A stretch of DNA of 64,000 nt. Source: Staphylococcus capitis subsp. capitis (lineage in GTDB: Bacteria; Bacillota; Bacilli; Staphylococcales; Staphylococcaceae). The stretch is taken from the NCBI RefSeq assembly GCF_040739495.1, contig NZ_CP145263.1, positions 1,798,001 through 1,862,000 on the forward strand, written 5' to 3'. The position numbers and the translations under genes were made by a program. This document shows, in pieces, positions 42,139-50,737 of the stretch. Below the pieces are notes generated by a model. That model saw nothing but the letters and a program-made list of their open reading frames with translations, was not told the DNA's origin and ran no database searches. Each line of letters begins with the position of its first letter. The stretch's first letter is position 1.

Positions 42139-42165
42139 TTAAATCGTAATTATTTCGATTTAAAT
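42137..42165 (+). promoter_or_regulatory. Predicted Zur operator
   Basis: A 29-base near-perfect palindrome: ATTTAAATCG (42137-42146), 9-base spacer TAATTATTT, CGATTTAAAT (42156-42165); 13 of 14 base pairs match around the centre at 42151. Its left half AAATCGTAAT is identical to the Zur half-site I recall from Bacillus and Staphylococcus, and the right half ATTTCGATTT differs from ATTACGATTT at one base. A Zur box so exact would make the next gene zinc-repressed. Fur and PerR boxes lack the TCG/CGA core. Confidence 0.72.
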
Positions 42166-42187
42166 TTTTAGAAAAGGGGCACTTTAC

Positions 42188-43348
42188 ATGCATTGGACTA
42201 TTATAGGTGGCGGAATTCAAGGTACAACTGTAGCAATTAAACTAAGAAATGAAGGAATAAGTAGCAATCAACTAACTATTATTGATCCTTATCCTTCCCT
42301 ATGTGAGCAATTCAACGAGTATACTAAACGTATAAGTATGCCCTTTTTAAGGTCACCATTTGTACACCATATACACCCCCAACCTTTTCATTTAAAACAA
42401 TATGCTAAATTAAATCAGTATACTTCGGCATATTATGGTCCATACAAACGTCCTCAAAGAGATATGTTTATGCATCATATTCATGATTTAGTTCATCAAT
42501 ATGACTTAAACAATAGTCATATTCAAGGCATTGCTTCTAAAATTACTAGTCATAATAAAGGTAAATGGCAAATTGAATTACATAATGGGAAGTATGTCGA
42601 TACCGATTGTGTAGTTATAGCAAATGGATGTAATCATCAACCATTTATACCTTCTTTATTTATTGATAAACCTAGAGTTACCCATATATTTGATAAAAAT
42701 TATGATCAAACAATTGAAGAAAAAGCTAATCATATTGTTGGTTCAGGAATTTCAGCAGCACACTTAACTTTAAAATTAATTCACCGTCAAAATAATCATA
42801 ATAAATTACATTTATGGCTTAATAAAAACATTGAAATACATGATTTTGATGCTGATCCTGGCTGGTTGGGTCCAAAACGTATGAATCACTTATTGGCGAT
42901 GCCTTCACCAGAAGCACGCTTAAAAGTCATTAATAAAGAACGCCATAAAGGTTCAATGCCTATGGAGCTATTTTTACGATTAAAGAAACAAGAACAAGCG
43001 GATCGGTTAATTATTCATCATTCACCTATAGATGAGATAAGTGATGATAAGATTACTTCCGAAGGTTGTCATTATGACTATCATCATATTTTACTTGCAA
43101 CTGGATTTCACAATAAAGTCTGTAATCAACCTATGATTAAACATCTTGTGCGCGATGAACATGCCCCATTAAATTCTTGTGGGTATCCTTCTTTAAGTGA
43201 TGAACTTGAATGGCTACCTCAATTATTTGTTGTAGGTGCACTCGCCGATTTAGAATTAGGACCCTTTGCGAGAAATATCATGGGTGGTAAAGAAGGTGCC
43301 GAGCGAATTAGTAAAGCATTACACCGATTAAATAAAAAGATATCATAA
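42188..43348 (+). CDS. His-rich FAD/NAD(P)-binding oxidoreductase, predicted Zur target
   Basis: A 386-residue flavoprotein of uncertain reaction. Visible motifs are an N-terminal FAD Rossmann loop IIGGGIQG (residues 5-12), CVVIANG (141-147), a second dinucleotide loop VGSGISAAH (184-192) suited to NAD(P)H, and FVVGALADLELGP near the C-terminus. The layout resembles single-component flavin monooxygenases of the lysine/ornithine N-hydroxylase and FAD-NAD(P)-binding families. Histidine is strikingly common (about 31 residues, 8 percent), including HHIHPQPFH (60-68) and HHIHDLVH (96-103). GAAAAGGGG precedes the ATG. Position after mnh is probably incidental because the STAR repeat and a terminator intervene. 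The predicted Zur operator suggests use under zinc starvation; substrate unknown. Confidence 0.8.
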   Translation: MHWTIIGGGIQGTTVAIKLRNEGISSNQLTIIDPYPSLCEQFNEYTKRISMPFLRSPFVHHIHPQPFHLKQYAKLNQYTSAYYGPYKRPQRDMFMHHIHDLVHQYDLNNSHIQGIASKITSHNKGKWQIELHNGKYVDTDCVVIANGCNHQPFIPSLFIDKPRVTHIFDKNYDQTIEEKANHIVGSGISAAHLTLKLIHRQNNHNKLHLWLNKNIEIHDFDADPGWLGPKRMNHLLAMPSPEARLKVINKERHKGSMPMELFLRLKKQEQADRLIIHHSPIDEISDDKITSEGCHYDYHHILLATGFHNKVCNQPMIKHLVRDEHAPLNSCGYPSLSDELEWLPQLFVVGALADLELGPFARNIMGGKEGAERISKALHRLNKKIS

Positions 43349-43356
43349 AATAAAAA

Positions 43357-43410
43357 ATGCTCCCTTTTATTGTAGACTTAATCGTCTTTAAACAATTCAA
43401 AGGAGCACTT
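43357..43410. terminator. Bidirectional terminator
   Basis: TGCTCC (about 43358-43363) pairs with GGAGCA (43402-43407), with partly paired inner arms; A/T tracts flank both sides between convergent genes. Confidence 0.7.
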
Positions 43411-43412
43411 TT

Positions 43413-43787
43413 TTATTTGATTGACTTGATAGCAATTGTGCCACGCATAATACTAATTAATTGATCCGAGTCATTTTTGATTTCAACATTCCAAACCTGT
43501 GTTGTTCGACCTTGATGAACTATCTTAGCAATTGCTGTGACGCGTCCCTCTTTTGTGGAATGTATGTGGTTAGCATTCATCTCTAAGCCAAGAGGAATAT
43601 ATTGAGTTGTATCTATTAAATTAGCTGCTCCTAAAGAGCATGCTGTTTCACCTAAGGCAAGACTTGCCCCACCGTGTAAATAACCAAATGGTTGTTTAAC
43701 TTTATCTGTGACAGGCATAGAAATTACTACAACACCTTCATCCTCATGTTCAACTTGCATTTCAAATGTTTCCAAAAGATTGGTCAC
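43413..43787 (-). CDS. PaaI-family hotdog thioesterase
   Basis: A 124-residue hotdog-fold acyl-CoA thioesterase. The signature HGGASLALGETACSLGA (about 39-55) has the catalytic Glu in the position of PaaI/YbdB-type enzymes. The remaining beta-strand pattern (GRVTAIAKIVHQGRTTQVWNVEI) is typical. It follows the antiporter gene by 24 bases, so it is likely cotranscribed. Its natural acyl-CoA substrate is unknown. Confidence 0.88.
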   Translation of the reverse strand: MTNLLETFEMQVEHEDEGVVVISMPVTDKVKQPFGYLHGGASLALGETACSLGAANLIDTTQYIPLGLEMNANHIHSTKEGRVTAIAKIVHQGRTTQVWNVEIKNDSDQLISIMRGTIAIKSIK

Positions 43788-43811
43788 GTTTTACCCACCT
43801 CATTTCAAGTT

Positions 43812-45128
43812 TTATAGTACCATAGCTGCAACCGTACCAAAAATGATGAGAGGTATATTATAGAACAAGAAGTTTGGAATACATGTATCTCGTATATGAT
43901 CATGTTGCCCATCAAGATTGAGTCCCGCTGTTGGACCTAAAGTAGAATCACTTGCTGGTGAACCTGAATCACCTAGAGCACTTGCAGTACCTATTAAGGC
44001 AATAAGCGCCATAGTATCAAGACCAATAGATGCGCCAAAAGGTATAAATAACGATGCGATGATTGGTATCGTTGCAAATGAAGATCCGATACCCAAAGTA
44101 ACTATAAGACCAATGATATACATGACAATAATACTAATTAATTTGTGATCGCCAGTGACACTTGTTAAATCTTTAACCAAAGTATCAATATCACCTGTCG
44201 CATTCATAACTCCTGCAAAGCCGTTAGCTGTCAGTATTACTACCCCAATATATGCCATGATTTTAATACCATCGACAAACTGTTCATCTAGCTCATACCA
44301 CTTATAAACTCTTGAAATAAAGAAGACAAGCACACCTGCTAGAGCACCAAAAATCATTGAATCTGTGAAAGTTTGTACAATAAATGTTGCTAAAATCGCA
44401 ATGATTGTCACGATTAAAACATATGGCTTTAATTCAGTAACTGTTTCACGTTCATCAACATTACGTTGTACGTAGTTTCTTGGTTTACGATACACAATAA
44501 ATCCTAATATAAGTCCTACAATATAACCCATTGAAGGAATCAACATCGCCTTCCAAATCATATTGAATTCAATCGGGTGATGTGCTTTTTGGAAACCACT
44601 TTGAATGATTTGATGGAAGATTTGACCAAAGCCATATGGAAGTAAAACATAAGGCCAACATAAACCAAATCCAATTACTAAACCAATAAGTCGTCTATCC
44701 ATTTTTAAATCATTAAATAAACTAATTAATGGCGGAATAACTATTGGAATAAAAGCTATATGTACTGGAATAAGGTTTTGACTCATAATACTCATTGCTA
44801 GTAAAGCAAGGATAATAATAACTTTTACTTTTATACGTGATAGTCTACTATTTTCAGAATGAATACCTTCAATAATTTTACCAACGAGATAATCAGTAAT
44901 CCCACTGTATGAAATGAGTGCTGCAAAACCACCTAATAAAGCGTAGCTTAATGCAACTTCTGCCCCATCGGTAATATTCTTCCCAAAAACACTGATGACT
45001 TTCTCTACACTCATGCCAGATATTAAACCACCTATGAGTGCGCTTATAAATAAACTGATGACTACATTGAGTCTACATAGACATAAGACAATCATTAAAA
45101 TAACCGCTATAACAACTGCATTGATCAT
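43812..45128 (-). CDS. NhaC-like / YuiF-type Na+/H+ antiporter family permease
   Basis: A 438-residue integral membrane protein with about 11-12 helices. It has the ion-transporter-superfamily pattern with two re-entrant halves: MSQNLIPVHIAFIPIVIPPLI (about 110-130) and GIGSSFATIPIIASLFIPFG then GTASALGDSGSPASDSTLGPTAGLN (about 350-410). This matches the Na_H_antiport_2 group that includes YuiF; some members transport amino acids such as histidine instead of Na+, so the substrate is open. I chose ATG at 45128 with GGGGAG upstream; an ATG at 45140 overlaps an AAAGG site. A structured leader precedes it. Confidence 0.82.
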   Translation of the reverse strand: MINAVVIAVILMIVLCLCRLNVVISLFISALIGGLISGMSVEKVISVFGKNITDGAEVALSYALLGGFAALISYSGITDYLVGKIIEGIHSENSRLSRIKVKVIIILALLAMSIMSQNLIPVHIAFIPIVIPPLISLFNDLKMDRRLIGLVIGFGLCWPYVLLPYGFGQIFHQIIQSGFQKAHHPIEFNMIWKAMLIPSMGYIVGLILGFIVYRKPRNYVQRNVDERETVTELKPYVLIVTIIAILATFIVQTFTDSMIFGALAGVLVFFISRVYKWYELDEQFVDGIKIMAYIGVVILTANGFAGVMNATGDIDTLVKDLTSVTGDHKLISIIVMYIIGLIVTLGIGSSFATIPIIASLFIPFGASIGLDTMALIALIGTASALGDSGSPASDSTLGPTAGLNLDGQHDHIRDTCIPNFLFYNIPLIIFGTVAAMVL

Positions 45129-45257
45129 TTCTCTCCCCATCCTTTACCACTCTATCGAACTAAAGTATTTATGTTTTAAATAGTACCAAGACACAAATTT
45201 AATGTCAATATAAAATATGATGCAAAATATTTTATTGTTATAGACTTAATTATCTTA

Positions 45258-45360
45258 TTGGCAACTGCTGACTGGATTAAAAGTGTACTGCTAGAATCAA
45301 GCTTCTTTTAATCCGAGTCAAATCATGCCAAGTGATGGTAAGTGATGAAAGTGTTGCCAA
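45258..45360 (-). promoter_or_regulatory. Three-way-junction inverted-repeat element in the antiporter leader
   Basis: Plus-strand description: outer stem TTGGCAAC (45258-45265) with GTTGCCAA (45353-45360). Inner arm 1 is TGACTGGATTAAAAG (45269-45283) with CTTTTAATCCgAGTCA (45305-45320), 15 pairs and one bulged G. Arm 2 is ATCA (45322-45325) with TGAT (45344-45347) enclosing GCCA/TGGT. AAGTGATG occurs twice in arm 2. It lies between pepA (ends 45464) and the antiporter start (45128), both on the minus strand. A -10 TATAAT at 45393-45398 could start a leader that contains it. I do not recognise a known riboswitch; no T tract follows on either strand. Confidence 0.5.
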
Positions 45361-45463
45361 AGAAATTTTTCAGTCAGAGTTAATCTGGGGAAATTATAGA
45401 ATTACAAATTCCAAGATATTATCATTTCACCTAATAAATATCATCTTTACAAGTATAGGGGTG

Positions 45464-46945
45464 TTATTGGTATTGCTGTCTTAACCATTCCACTACTGTA
45501 GGAATCATATATCCTTTTGGTCCTTTTGGTCCTTTAAAAGTTGCTTTATTGATCGTAGCTGGTCCAGCGATATCAAAATGAATATGAGGTATTTGACCGC
45601 TAAAATGTGTAATAAATGCCGCGGCAAATAGTGCTTTACCTTGTCCATTCGTATGATTGACTAAATCTGCTATATCCGAATTTCTAATTAATTGTTTTTC
45701 AGTATCAGTAATCGGTAATTCAAACACCTTTTCATCTACTGATTTAGCTATATCTAAAAGACTTTTGATTTCATTTTCAGCATGAGATTGAAAGGCAGCT
45801 GCTTTATCCTCTCCAAGTGCAACAATTGCTGCACCAGTTAAAGTGGCAAAGTCCATAATAAGTTGAGGTTGAAATTGCGTAGCATATGTTACAGCATCAC
45901 CTAACACCATACGTCCTTCAGCATCACTATTTAACATTTCAACTGTTTCACCGTTGAGTGCTGTAAAGACATCGTCTGGTTTCATAGACAATTCGTTTAT
46001 CATATTCTCAGCTGAAGCAATGACGCCCACTACATTAACTGGCAATTCTAATTTTGCAATAATATCTATCATACCTACAACATTTGCAGCCCCACACATA
46101 TCAAATTTCATGGTCTGCATGCCGACTTTAGATTTAATGCTATATCCTCCTGAATCATATGTAATACCTTTACCTACTAAAGCAATGGGGGCATCATTGG
46201 CCTTCCCACCATTATATGTCATTGTTATTAAACGAGGACCATTTACCGAACCTTTACCAACTGCATGTAGAAGACCAAAACCTTCTGAAACAAGTGTTTC
46301 CGCATCTTTAATATGTACTGATACACCACTCTCTTTAAAGTGATTATCAATTTCTTCCGCAAAATACTGTGGTGTTAAAATGTTAGGAGGCATTTGGCTT
46401 AACTCTCGTGCTAGATTAATAGACTTTCCTAGTTGTTGCCCTTCATAAATAGCAGAATTAACCTTATCAAATTCAGTTTGTACATAAATATTTGGTTGAT
46501 ACGGCGCTTTTTTATCCGATTTATAATTATCAAATTGATAAATAGACTGATTACTTTGCAATCCAAATGTTTTAGCTACTTCTATGCTGTCATTATATTT
46601 AGATATGAATGTATCTAAAAGCACCTCTGCTTCATTAATATGTTCTTGCTTTAAAAACTGAAACGTATGTCCCCAAACTTTTAATAATCGCTGATATGAA
46701 AGGTCTTTAAGATTGCCTAAACCTACTGTTAATAACCGCTTTGGCTGATTATTTGTGTAAAACATAGTTGAAGATATCTTTCCTACCGAGCTACCTATAA
46801 TATGATGTTGCTTCAATGTCTCAAGTTGTTCATTAATAGACTGGTTGTTGTATTTAATCTCTCTTAATTGATTAATATGTTCAGGTAAGCCCACGATGAG
46901 CGTCTCAATATGTAATATAGATTCTTCATTGATGTAAATGTTCAT
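45464..46945 (-). CDS. Cytosol (leucyl) aminopeptidase, M17 family
   Basis: Two-metal exopeptidase that trims N-terminal residues in the cytoplasm. The 493 residues include the metal-binding/catalytic domain with VGKGITYDSGGYSIK (about 260-274, Lys and Asp ligands), MKFDMCGAANVVG and the M17 signature NSDAEGRMVLGDAVTYA (about 338-354, with catalytic Arg). The N-terminal 170 residues form the less conserved M17 N-domain. It is often annotated ampA or pepA in staphylococci. AGGGA precedes the ATG. Confidence 0.92.
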   Translation of the reverse strand: MNIYINEESILHIETLIVGLPEHINQLREIKYNNQSINEQLETLKQHHIIGSSVGKISSTMFYTNNQPKRLLTVGLGNLKDLSYQRLLKVWGHTFQFLKQEHINEAEVLLDTFISKYNDSIEVAKTFGLQSNQSIYQFDNYKSDKKAPYQPNIYVQTEFDKVNSAIYEGQQLGKSINLARELSQMPPNILTPQYFAEEIDNHFKESGVSVHIKDAETLVSEGFGLLHAVGKGSVNGPRLITMTYNGGKANDAPIALVGKGITYDSGGYSIKSKVGMQTMKFDMCGAANVVGMIDIIAKLELPVNVVGVIASAENMINELSMKPDDVFTALNGETVEMLNSDAEGRMVLGDAVTYATQFQPQLIMDFATLTGAAIVALGEDKAAAFQSHAENEIKSLLDIAKSVDEKVFELPITDTEKQLIRNSDIADLVNHTNGQGKALFAAAFITHFSGQIPHIHFDIAGPATINKATFKGPKGPKGYMIPTVVEWLRQQYQ

Positions 46946-46986
46946 GTAATCCCTCCATTAATGTGTTACACATATTCTATTAAAAA

Positions 46987-47012
46987 ACCCTCCTGCTTGA
47001 GAACAGAAGGGT
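46987..47012 (-). terminator. ndh terminator
   Basis: Minus strand ACCCTTCTG ... CAGGAGGGT followed by TTTTTTAA. Confidence 0.8.
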
Positions 47013-47042
47013 AAAATATTTTCATATATTTATTAGCTCAGT

Positions 47043-48251
47043 TTAGAATTTACCTTTTTTGAATGCTAAGCCGATACCACCGAGTTTGAATACGGCACGT
47101 GTATCAATAACTTTCTTCATTAATGCTGCTTTTTTACCAGTGATGTCTCTACCATAAACGATACCTACACCATCATGAGCACCTAATGAGCATACTGTAC
47201 CACGGTTTACATATTGGAAATCCTCTTTAGATTCACCATTTAAGATATGTTTGATATTTTTAGCAACATGTTCACCTTGTTGCATAGCAATTTGTGCAGT
47301 TGTTGGTAGTGGACGTTCTTCACCTGCTGGAATGAACGCTGAACAATCACCAATAACAAAAATATCATCGTGACCTTCAATAGTTAAATCTTGCTTATTA
47401 ATGATACGACCACGTTTAACACCTTCGAATGATTCTTCCATTAATTTACTACCACGTACACCAGCAGTCCATACTGAAGTACCAGCTTCTAATTGTTGTT
47501 TTTCACCATTTACTTCTACAACGAAACCTTTTTCGTTACAAGCAACAATTGGAGTAGCAATTTTGAATTCTACGCCACGATCTTCTAAGTAATTAACAGC
47601 ATAGTTTACAAGTTCATCAGAGAACATTGGTAACATTTTTGGTGCTGCTTCAACGCAAGTTAATTTAACTTTACTTTGATCGATACCATATTTACTACAT
47701 AATTCTGGAATTCTGTCAGTTAATTCACCTAAGAATTCAATTCCAGTAAATCCAGCTCCCCCTACTAAGATTGATAAGTCTTTATCATCTTTTTCTTTAG
47801 AAGCTGCATAATTAGCAAATTTATCTTCAATGTGACGAGATAATTTACGAGAAGTTAATACGTTCTCAATTTGGAAAGCATAGTCTTTCATACCTTCAAT
47901 GCCAAATGTTTCACTTACGAAACCTAATGCTACTACTAAGATATCGTAGTCATATACACCTTTGTCAGTTTCGACACGTTTAGCATTGCGGTCAATTTTT
48001 GTTACTTCAGCAACTACGAAGTTAACTTTATCTTGTTTTACAGCGCTTTCAACTGGATATAATAAATCTTCATAATTGATTGTACCAGCAGAAGCTTCAT
48101 GTAACCAAGTTGATTCATAGTGATATTCATTCTTATTAATTAAAGTGATTTCTGCTTCTTCTGCAGAAATTTCTTTTTGTAATTTAGTAACTGTTTGTAA
48201 ACCAGCATAACCGGCACCTAAAACTAGCACTTTCTTACGATCTTGAGCCAT
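47043..48251 (-). CDS. ndh: Type II NADH:quinone dehydrogenase
   Basis: Non-pumping NADH dehydrogenase that feeds electrons to menaquinone on the inner membrane face. The 402-residue protein has FAD loop [12 protein letters not shown] (residues 10-21), the NADH loop [16 protein letters not shown] (about 163-178), the second FAD block [10 protein letters not shown] and the quinone-site [15 protein letters not shown] (about 316-330, AQxAxQ). A C-terminal amphipathic stretch ends FKKGKF. Staphylococci lack a proton-pumping complex I, so this is a main entry point of respiration. A promoter with a 170-base leader precedes it. Confidence 0.94.
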   Translation of the reverse strand: MAQDRKKVLVLGAGYAGLQTVTKLQKEISAEEAEITLINKNEYHYESTWLHEASAGTINYEDLLYPVESAVKQDKVNFVVAEVTKIDRNAKRVETDKGVYDYDILVVALGFVSETFGIEGMKDYAFQIENVLTSRKLSRHIEDKFANYAASKEKDDKDLSILVGGAGFTGIEFLGELTDRIPELCSKYGIDQSKVKLTCVEAAPKMLPMFSDELVNYAVNYLEDRGVEFKIATPIVACNEKGFVVEVNGEKQQLEAGTSVWTAGVRGSKLMEESFEGVKRGRIINKQDLTIEGHDDIFVIGDCSAFIPAGEERPLPTTAQIAMQQGEHVAKNIKHILNGESKEDFQYVNRGTVCSLGAHDGVGIVYGRDITGKKAALMKKVIDTRAVFKLGGIGLAFKKGKF

Positions 48252-48430
48252 CTCTAATTCACCTAAGCTTTCATAATATTTTAACCAAAATGAAGATAAA
48301 GGCTATAAACTTATGACAAGGTAAATTGCCCTATCGTTATAGACTTCGTCGACATCTTAAATTATTACGTCTTTTATTAAGGTTAAATCTTCAGTTGTTC
48401 ACACAAAAGACAATTTTTAATCCAATTCTA

Positions 48431-48459
48431 ATTTTATAGCTTTTACGCTACATTTTCAA
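48431..48459 (-). promoter_or_regulatory. Predicted ndh promoter
   Basis: Minus strand TTGAAA (48454-48459), 17-base spacer, TAAAAT (48431-48436). Confidence 0.5.
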
Positions 48460-48558
48460 GCTACAACAGAGCCAGATTGTGAAGTTTTTAATTTAAATAA
48501 AGTAGTTCTAAAAATTAATATAAAAACATTGTAGAGCATACAAAATACGTAATAAAAA

Positions 48559-48587
48559 TAGGCACCCTGTAATAAGGAATGCCTATA
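48559..48587 (-). terminator. Terminator of the HesB-type gene
   Basis: Minus strand ATAGGCATTCCT, loop, AGGGTGCCTAT, then TTTTAT. Confidence 0.75.
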
Positions 48588-48617
48588 ATTCTAATACTAT
48601 ACTTTAATTTGACTTAT

Positions 48618-48977
48618 TTAGCACTGTTCAGGGTTACCTGATACTTTAGCCGTTTTAAAAGAACTTCCACAACCACAAGATGCAATAGCATTTGGATTAT
48701 CTATTTGGAAGCCACCACCCATAAGCGATTGTTTAAAGTCAATTGTTGTTCCATTTAAAACTGGTGCGTCATATTTATCGACAAGTACTTTAAGTCCGAA
48801 ATATTCTAATACTTCATCATTTTCCCCTGGTGCTTCTTCAGCAGACATTCCATATGTGAGTCCAGTACAGCCGCCACCATTCACTTTAATTTTTAAATAG
48901 CCATCAGACATATCATTGCTTTCTAACATATCTTTTACTTCATAAGCAGCTGCTTCAGTTAAAATTACTGTTGGCAT
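48618..48977 (-). CDS. HesB/IscA/SufA-family iron-sulfur carrier
   Basis: A 119-residue A-type carrier that delivers Fe-S clusters to target proteins. The three conserved Cys are in VNGGGCTGLTYGM (about 34-46) and ASCGCGSSF (about 99-107, CGCG). A further Cys is at the C-terminus (PEQC). I chose ATG at 48977 with GGAGG 8 bases upstream; eight upstream in-frame codons have no site. It precedes a UPF0349 gene in a minus-strand group of small redox proteins. Confidence 0.88.
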   Translation of the reverse strand: MPTVILTEAAAYEVKDMLESNDMSDGYLKIKVNGGGCTGLTYGMSAEEAPGENDEVLEYFGLKVLVDKYDAPVLNGTTIDFKQSLMGGGFQIDNPNAIASCGCGSSFKTAKVSGNPEQC

Positions 48978-49050
48978 ATCATTTACCTCCCAATTTCTCA
49001 ATGAAGATTTAAAACTTCAACATCATTAAATTCCTAATTTATGTTATACA

Positions 49051-49296
49051 TTAAAACATATTTGTAATATCGTTTTCTTCAATGTGTTTATAAATATTAT
49101 TTAACAAATCGTCTGGTGTATCACCTTCAACGATATCACCATCTACAAGTACATACAACCCACTAGAGCACATGCCACAATTTTGCAAGCATCCATATTC
49201 TAATACATCTACGTCTGGATCATTTTCCAATTTTTCATAGACGATATCTCCGCCCTTAGCCATGTTCGACACACAAAATTCTACTAACGGAAACAT
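49051..49296 (-). CDS. UPF0349 (YuzB) family protein
   Basis: An 81-residue protein with a thioredoxin-like small fold and a cluster of Cys: [11 protein letters not shown] (residues 7-17) and [16 protein letters not shown] (about 34-49). Four Cys in a 2Fe-2S ferredoxin-like spacing suggest metal or Fe-S binding, but the family has no proven function. YuzB is conserved in Bacillales beside NADH-dehydrogenase and NifU genes as here. AGAAGG precedes the ATG. Confidence 0.85.
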   Translation of the reverse strand: MFPLVEFCVSNMAKGGDIVYEKLENDPDVDVLEYGCLQNCGMCSSGLYVLVDGDIVEGDTPDDLLNNIYKHIEENDITNMF

Positions 49297-49612
49297 AAGA
49301 CACCTTCTTACTATTTATTAGTTTTAACATTATAACAAAGTTCCTAGCTATATGCCTATCGGTCAGCTTGATGATTTCTAGCATTGAATATATACCCTTA
49401 TTTCTAAAAATTAAATTGTATTCTACATTTGTTTGTAGTCATTTTGAAAAACCGATATAATAATGACATATTCATATTTACTTTCAATTCAGGGGTTAAG
49501 AAAGTAAATCGTTAACTATCTATAGTGTAATCGGGCACGTTTTAGAAGATAGTCTAAAAAGGTCTCAATAATTTTAAAAAAATAAAATATATTGAATAAA
49601 GGGGTATAAAAA
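49297..49612. other. Intergenic leader of the NDH-2-like paralogue
   Basis: This 316-base gap between divergent genes contains a plus-strand promoter (49433-49461) and two leader hairpins: TTTACTTTC/GAAAGTAAA (49477-49485 with 49500-49508) and ACTATCT/AGATAGT (49515-49521 with 49547-49553). Neither is followed by a T tract. The rest is AT-rich with no ORF. Confidence 0.5.
49433..49461 (+). promoter_or_regulatory. Predicted promoter of the NDH-2-like gene
   Basis: TTGTAG (49433-49438), 17-base spacer, perfect TATAAT (49456-49461); the leader is about 145 bases. Confidence 0.5.
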
Positions 49613-50677
49613 ATGAAGAACTTAGTTTTACTAGGCGGGGGCTACGGTAATATGCGAATTATGTCACGCATCTTACCAAATTCAATTCCCGAGGGGTATC
49701 AAGTAACGTTAGTCGATCGAATGCCTTTCCACGGTTTAAAACCTGAATTTTATGCGCTAGCAGCAGGTACAAAATCAGATAAAGACGTACGTATGCAATT
49801 TCCAGATAATAATCAAATTAATACAGTATATGGTGAAATCAATGATATTGATTTAGAGGAACAAATCATTTCTGTAGGCAATTCTAAAATCGACTACGAT
49901 GAACTCATTATAGGGCTTGGTTGTGAAGATAAATATCATAATGTCCCTGGTGCTGAAGAATATACTCACAGCATTCAAACATTATCTAAATCACGTGAAA
50001 CCTTTCATAGTATCAGTAAATTACCTAGCGGAGCACGTGTGGGTATCGTAGGGGCTGGACTCAGTGGTATCGAATTAGCGAGTGAATTGCGTGAAAGTCG
50101 TTCAGATTTAGAGATTCTTCTATATGATAGAGGCCCTCGTATTTTAAGAAATTTCCCTGAAAAGCTAAGTAAATACATATCAAAGTGGTTCTCTAAACAC
50201 GATGTTACTGTAGTACCAAATTCAGTTATTGATCGTGTTGAACCCGGTAAGATATATAATAATGGTCAACCCGAAGATATCGATTTAGTTGTTTGGACAG
50301 CAGGAATACAACCTGTTGAAGTTGTACGAAATTTACCTATTGATTTAAGCAATACAGGGCGTGTCATTCTTAATCAATACCATCAAGTTCCAACTTATAA
50401 AAATGTGTATGTCGTAGGAGATTGTGCTGATCTTCCTCATGCACCTAGTGCTCAACTAGCCGAGCTACAAGGTGATCAAATCGCCGATGTACTTAAAAAG
50501 CAATGGAATAATGAATCACTACCTGATAAGATGCCTGAAATTAAAATTCAAGGTTTCTTAGGTTCTCTTGGTGATAAACAAGGCTTTGCATATATTATGG
50601 ATCGTACAGTCACTGGTCGTTTAGCTTCTATATTAAAATCTGGAGTGCTTTGGCTATATAAATATCATAATGGTTAA
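49613..50677 (+). CDS. NDH-2-like NAD(P)/FAD oxidoreductase
   Basis: A 354-residue paralogue of Ndh. It has FAD loop LLGGGYGNMRIM (about 5-16), NADH loop VGIVGAGLSGIELASEL (about 143-159), VYVVGDCADLPHAPSAQLAELQGDQIA (about 262-288) and a C-terminal SILKSGVLWLYKYHNG. The quinone-site AQxAxQ is AQLAELQ, so quinone reduction is plausible but the partner could be another acceptor. It is shorter than Ndh by 48 residues. AAGGGGT precedes the ATG. Confidence 0.85.
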   Translation: MKNLVLLGGGYGNMRIMSRILPNSIPEGYQVTLVDRMPFHGLKPEFYALAAGTKSDKDVRMQFPDNNQINTVYGEINDIDLEEQIISVGNSKIDYDELIIGLGCEDKYHNVPGAEEYTHSIQTLSKSRETFHSISKLPSGARVGIVGAGLSGIELASELRESRSDLEILLYDRGPRILRNFPEKLSKYISKWFSKHDVTVVPNSVIDRVEPGKIYNNGQPEDIDLVVWTAGIQPVEVVRNLPIDLSNTGRVILNQYHQVPTYKNVYVVGDCADLPHAPSAQLAELQGDQIADVLKKQWNNESLPDKMPEIKIQGFLGSLGDKQGFAYIMDRTVTGRLASILKSGVLWLYKYHNG

Positions 50678-50688
50678 ACAACTTATTA

Positions 50689-50722
50689 AAGGCAAGTTCT
50701 ACTCATGTGAGAACTTGCCTTC
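50689..50722. terminator. Bidirectional terminator
   Basis: AAGGCAAGTTCT / AGAACTTGCCTT perfect 12-bp stem between convergent genes. Confidence 0.82.
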
Positions 50723-50737
50723 ATTTTCTATATTAAA

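Larger units (their letters stand above)
48252..48617. other. ndh leader region and terminator
   Basis: This 366-base AT-rich gap holds the ndh promoter candidate (48431-48459), a long untranslated leader and the terminator of the upstream Fe-S gene (48559-48587). One TTGTGAAGTTTTTAATTT stretch at 48476-48493 resembles half of a Rex site but lacks the second half. No ORF was found. Confidence 0.5.

Noticed and set aside
45258..45360. Reading the three-way-junction element as a T-box or lysine riboswitch
   Set aside because: There is no T-box TGGNACC sequence, no specifier-loop AGTA/GNUG motif and none of the lysine riboswitch conserved blocks.
45954..46343. 129-codon frame opposite the aminopeptidase
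   Set aside because: Shadow of the M17 catalytic domain; no start signals.
48476..48493. Possible Rex site in the ndh leader
   Set aside because: Only one half (TTGTGAA) fits; the second half TTCACAA is missing.
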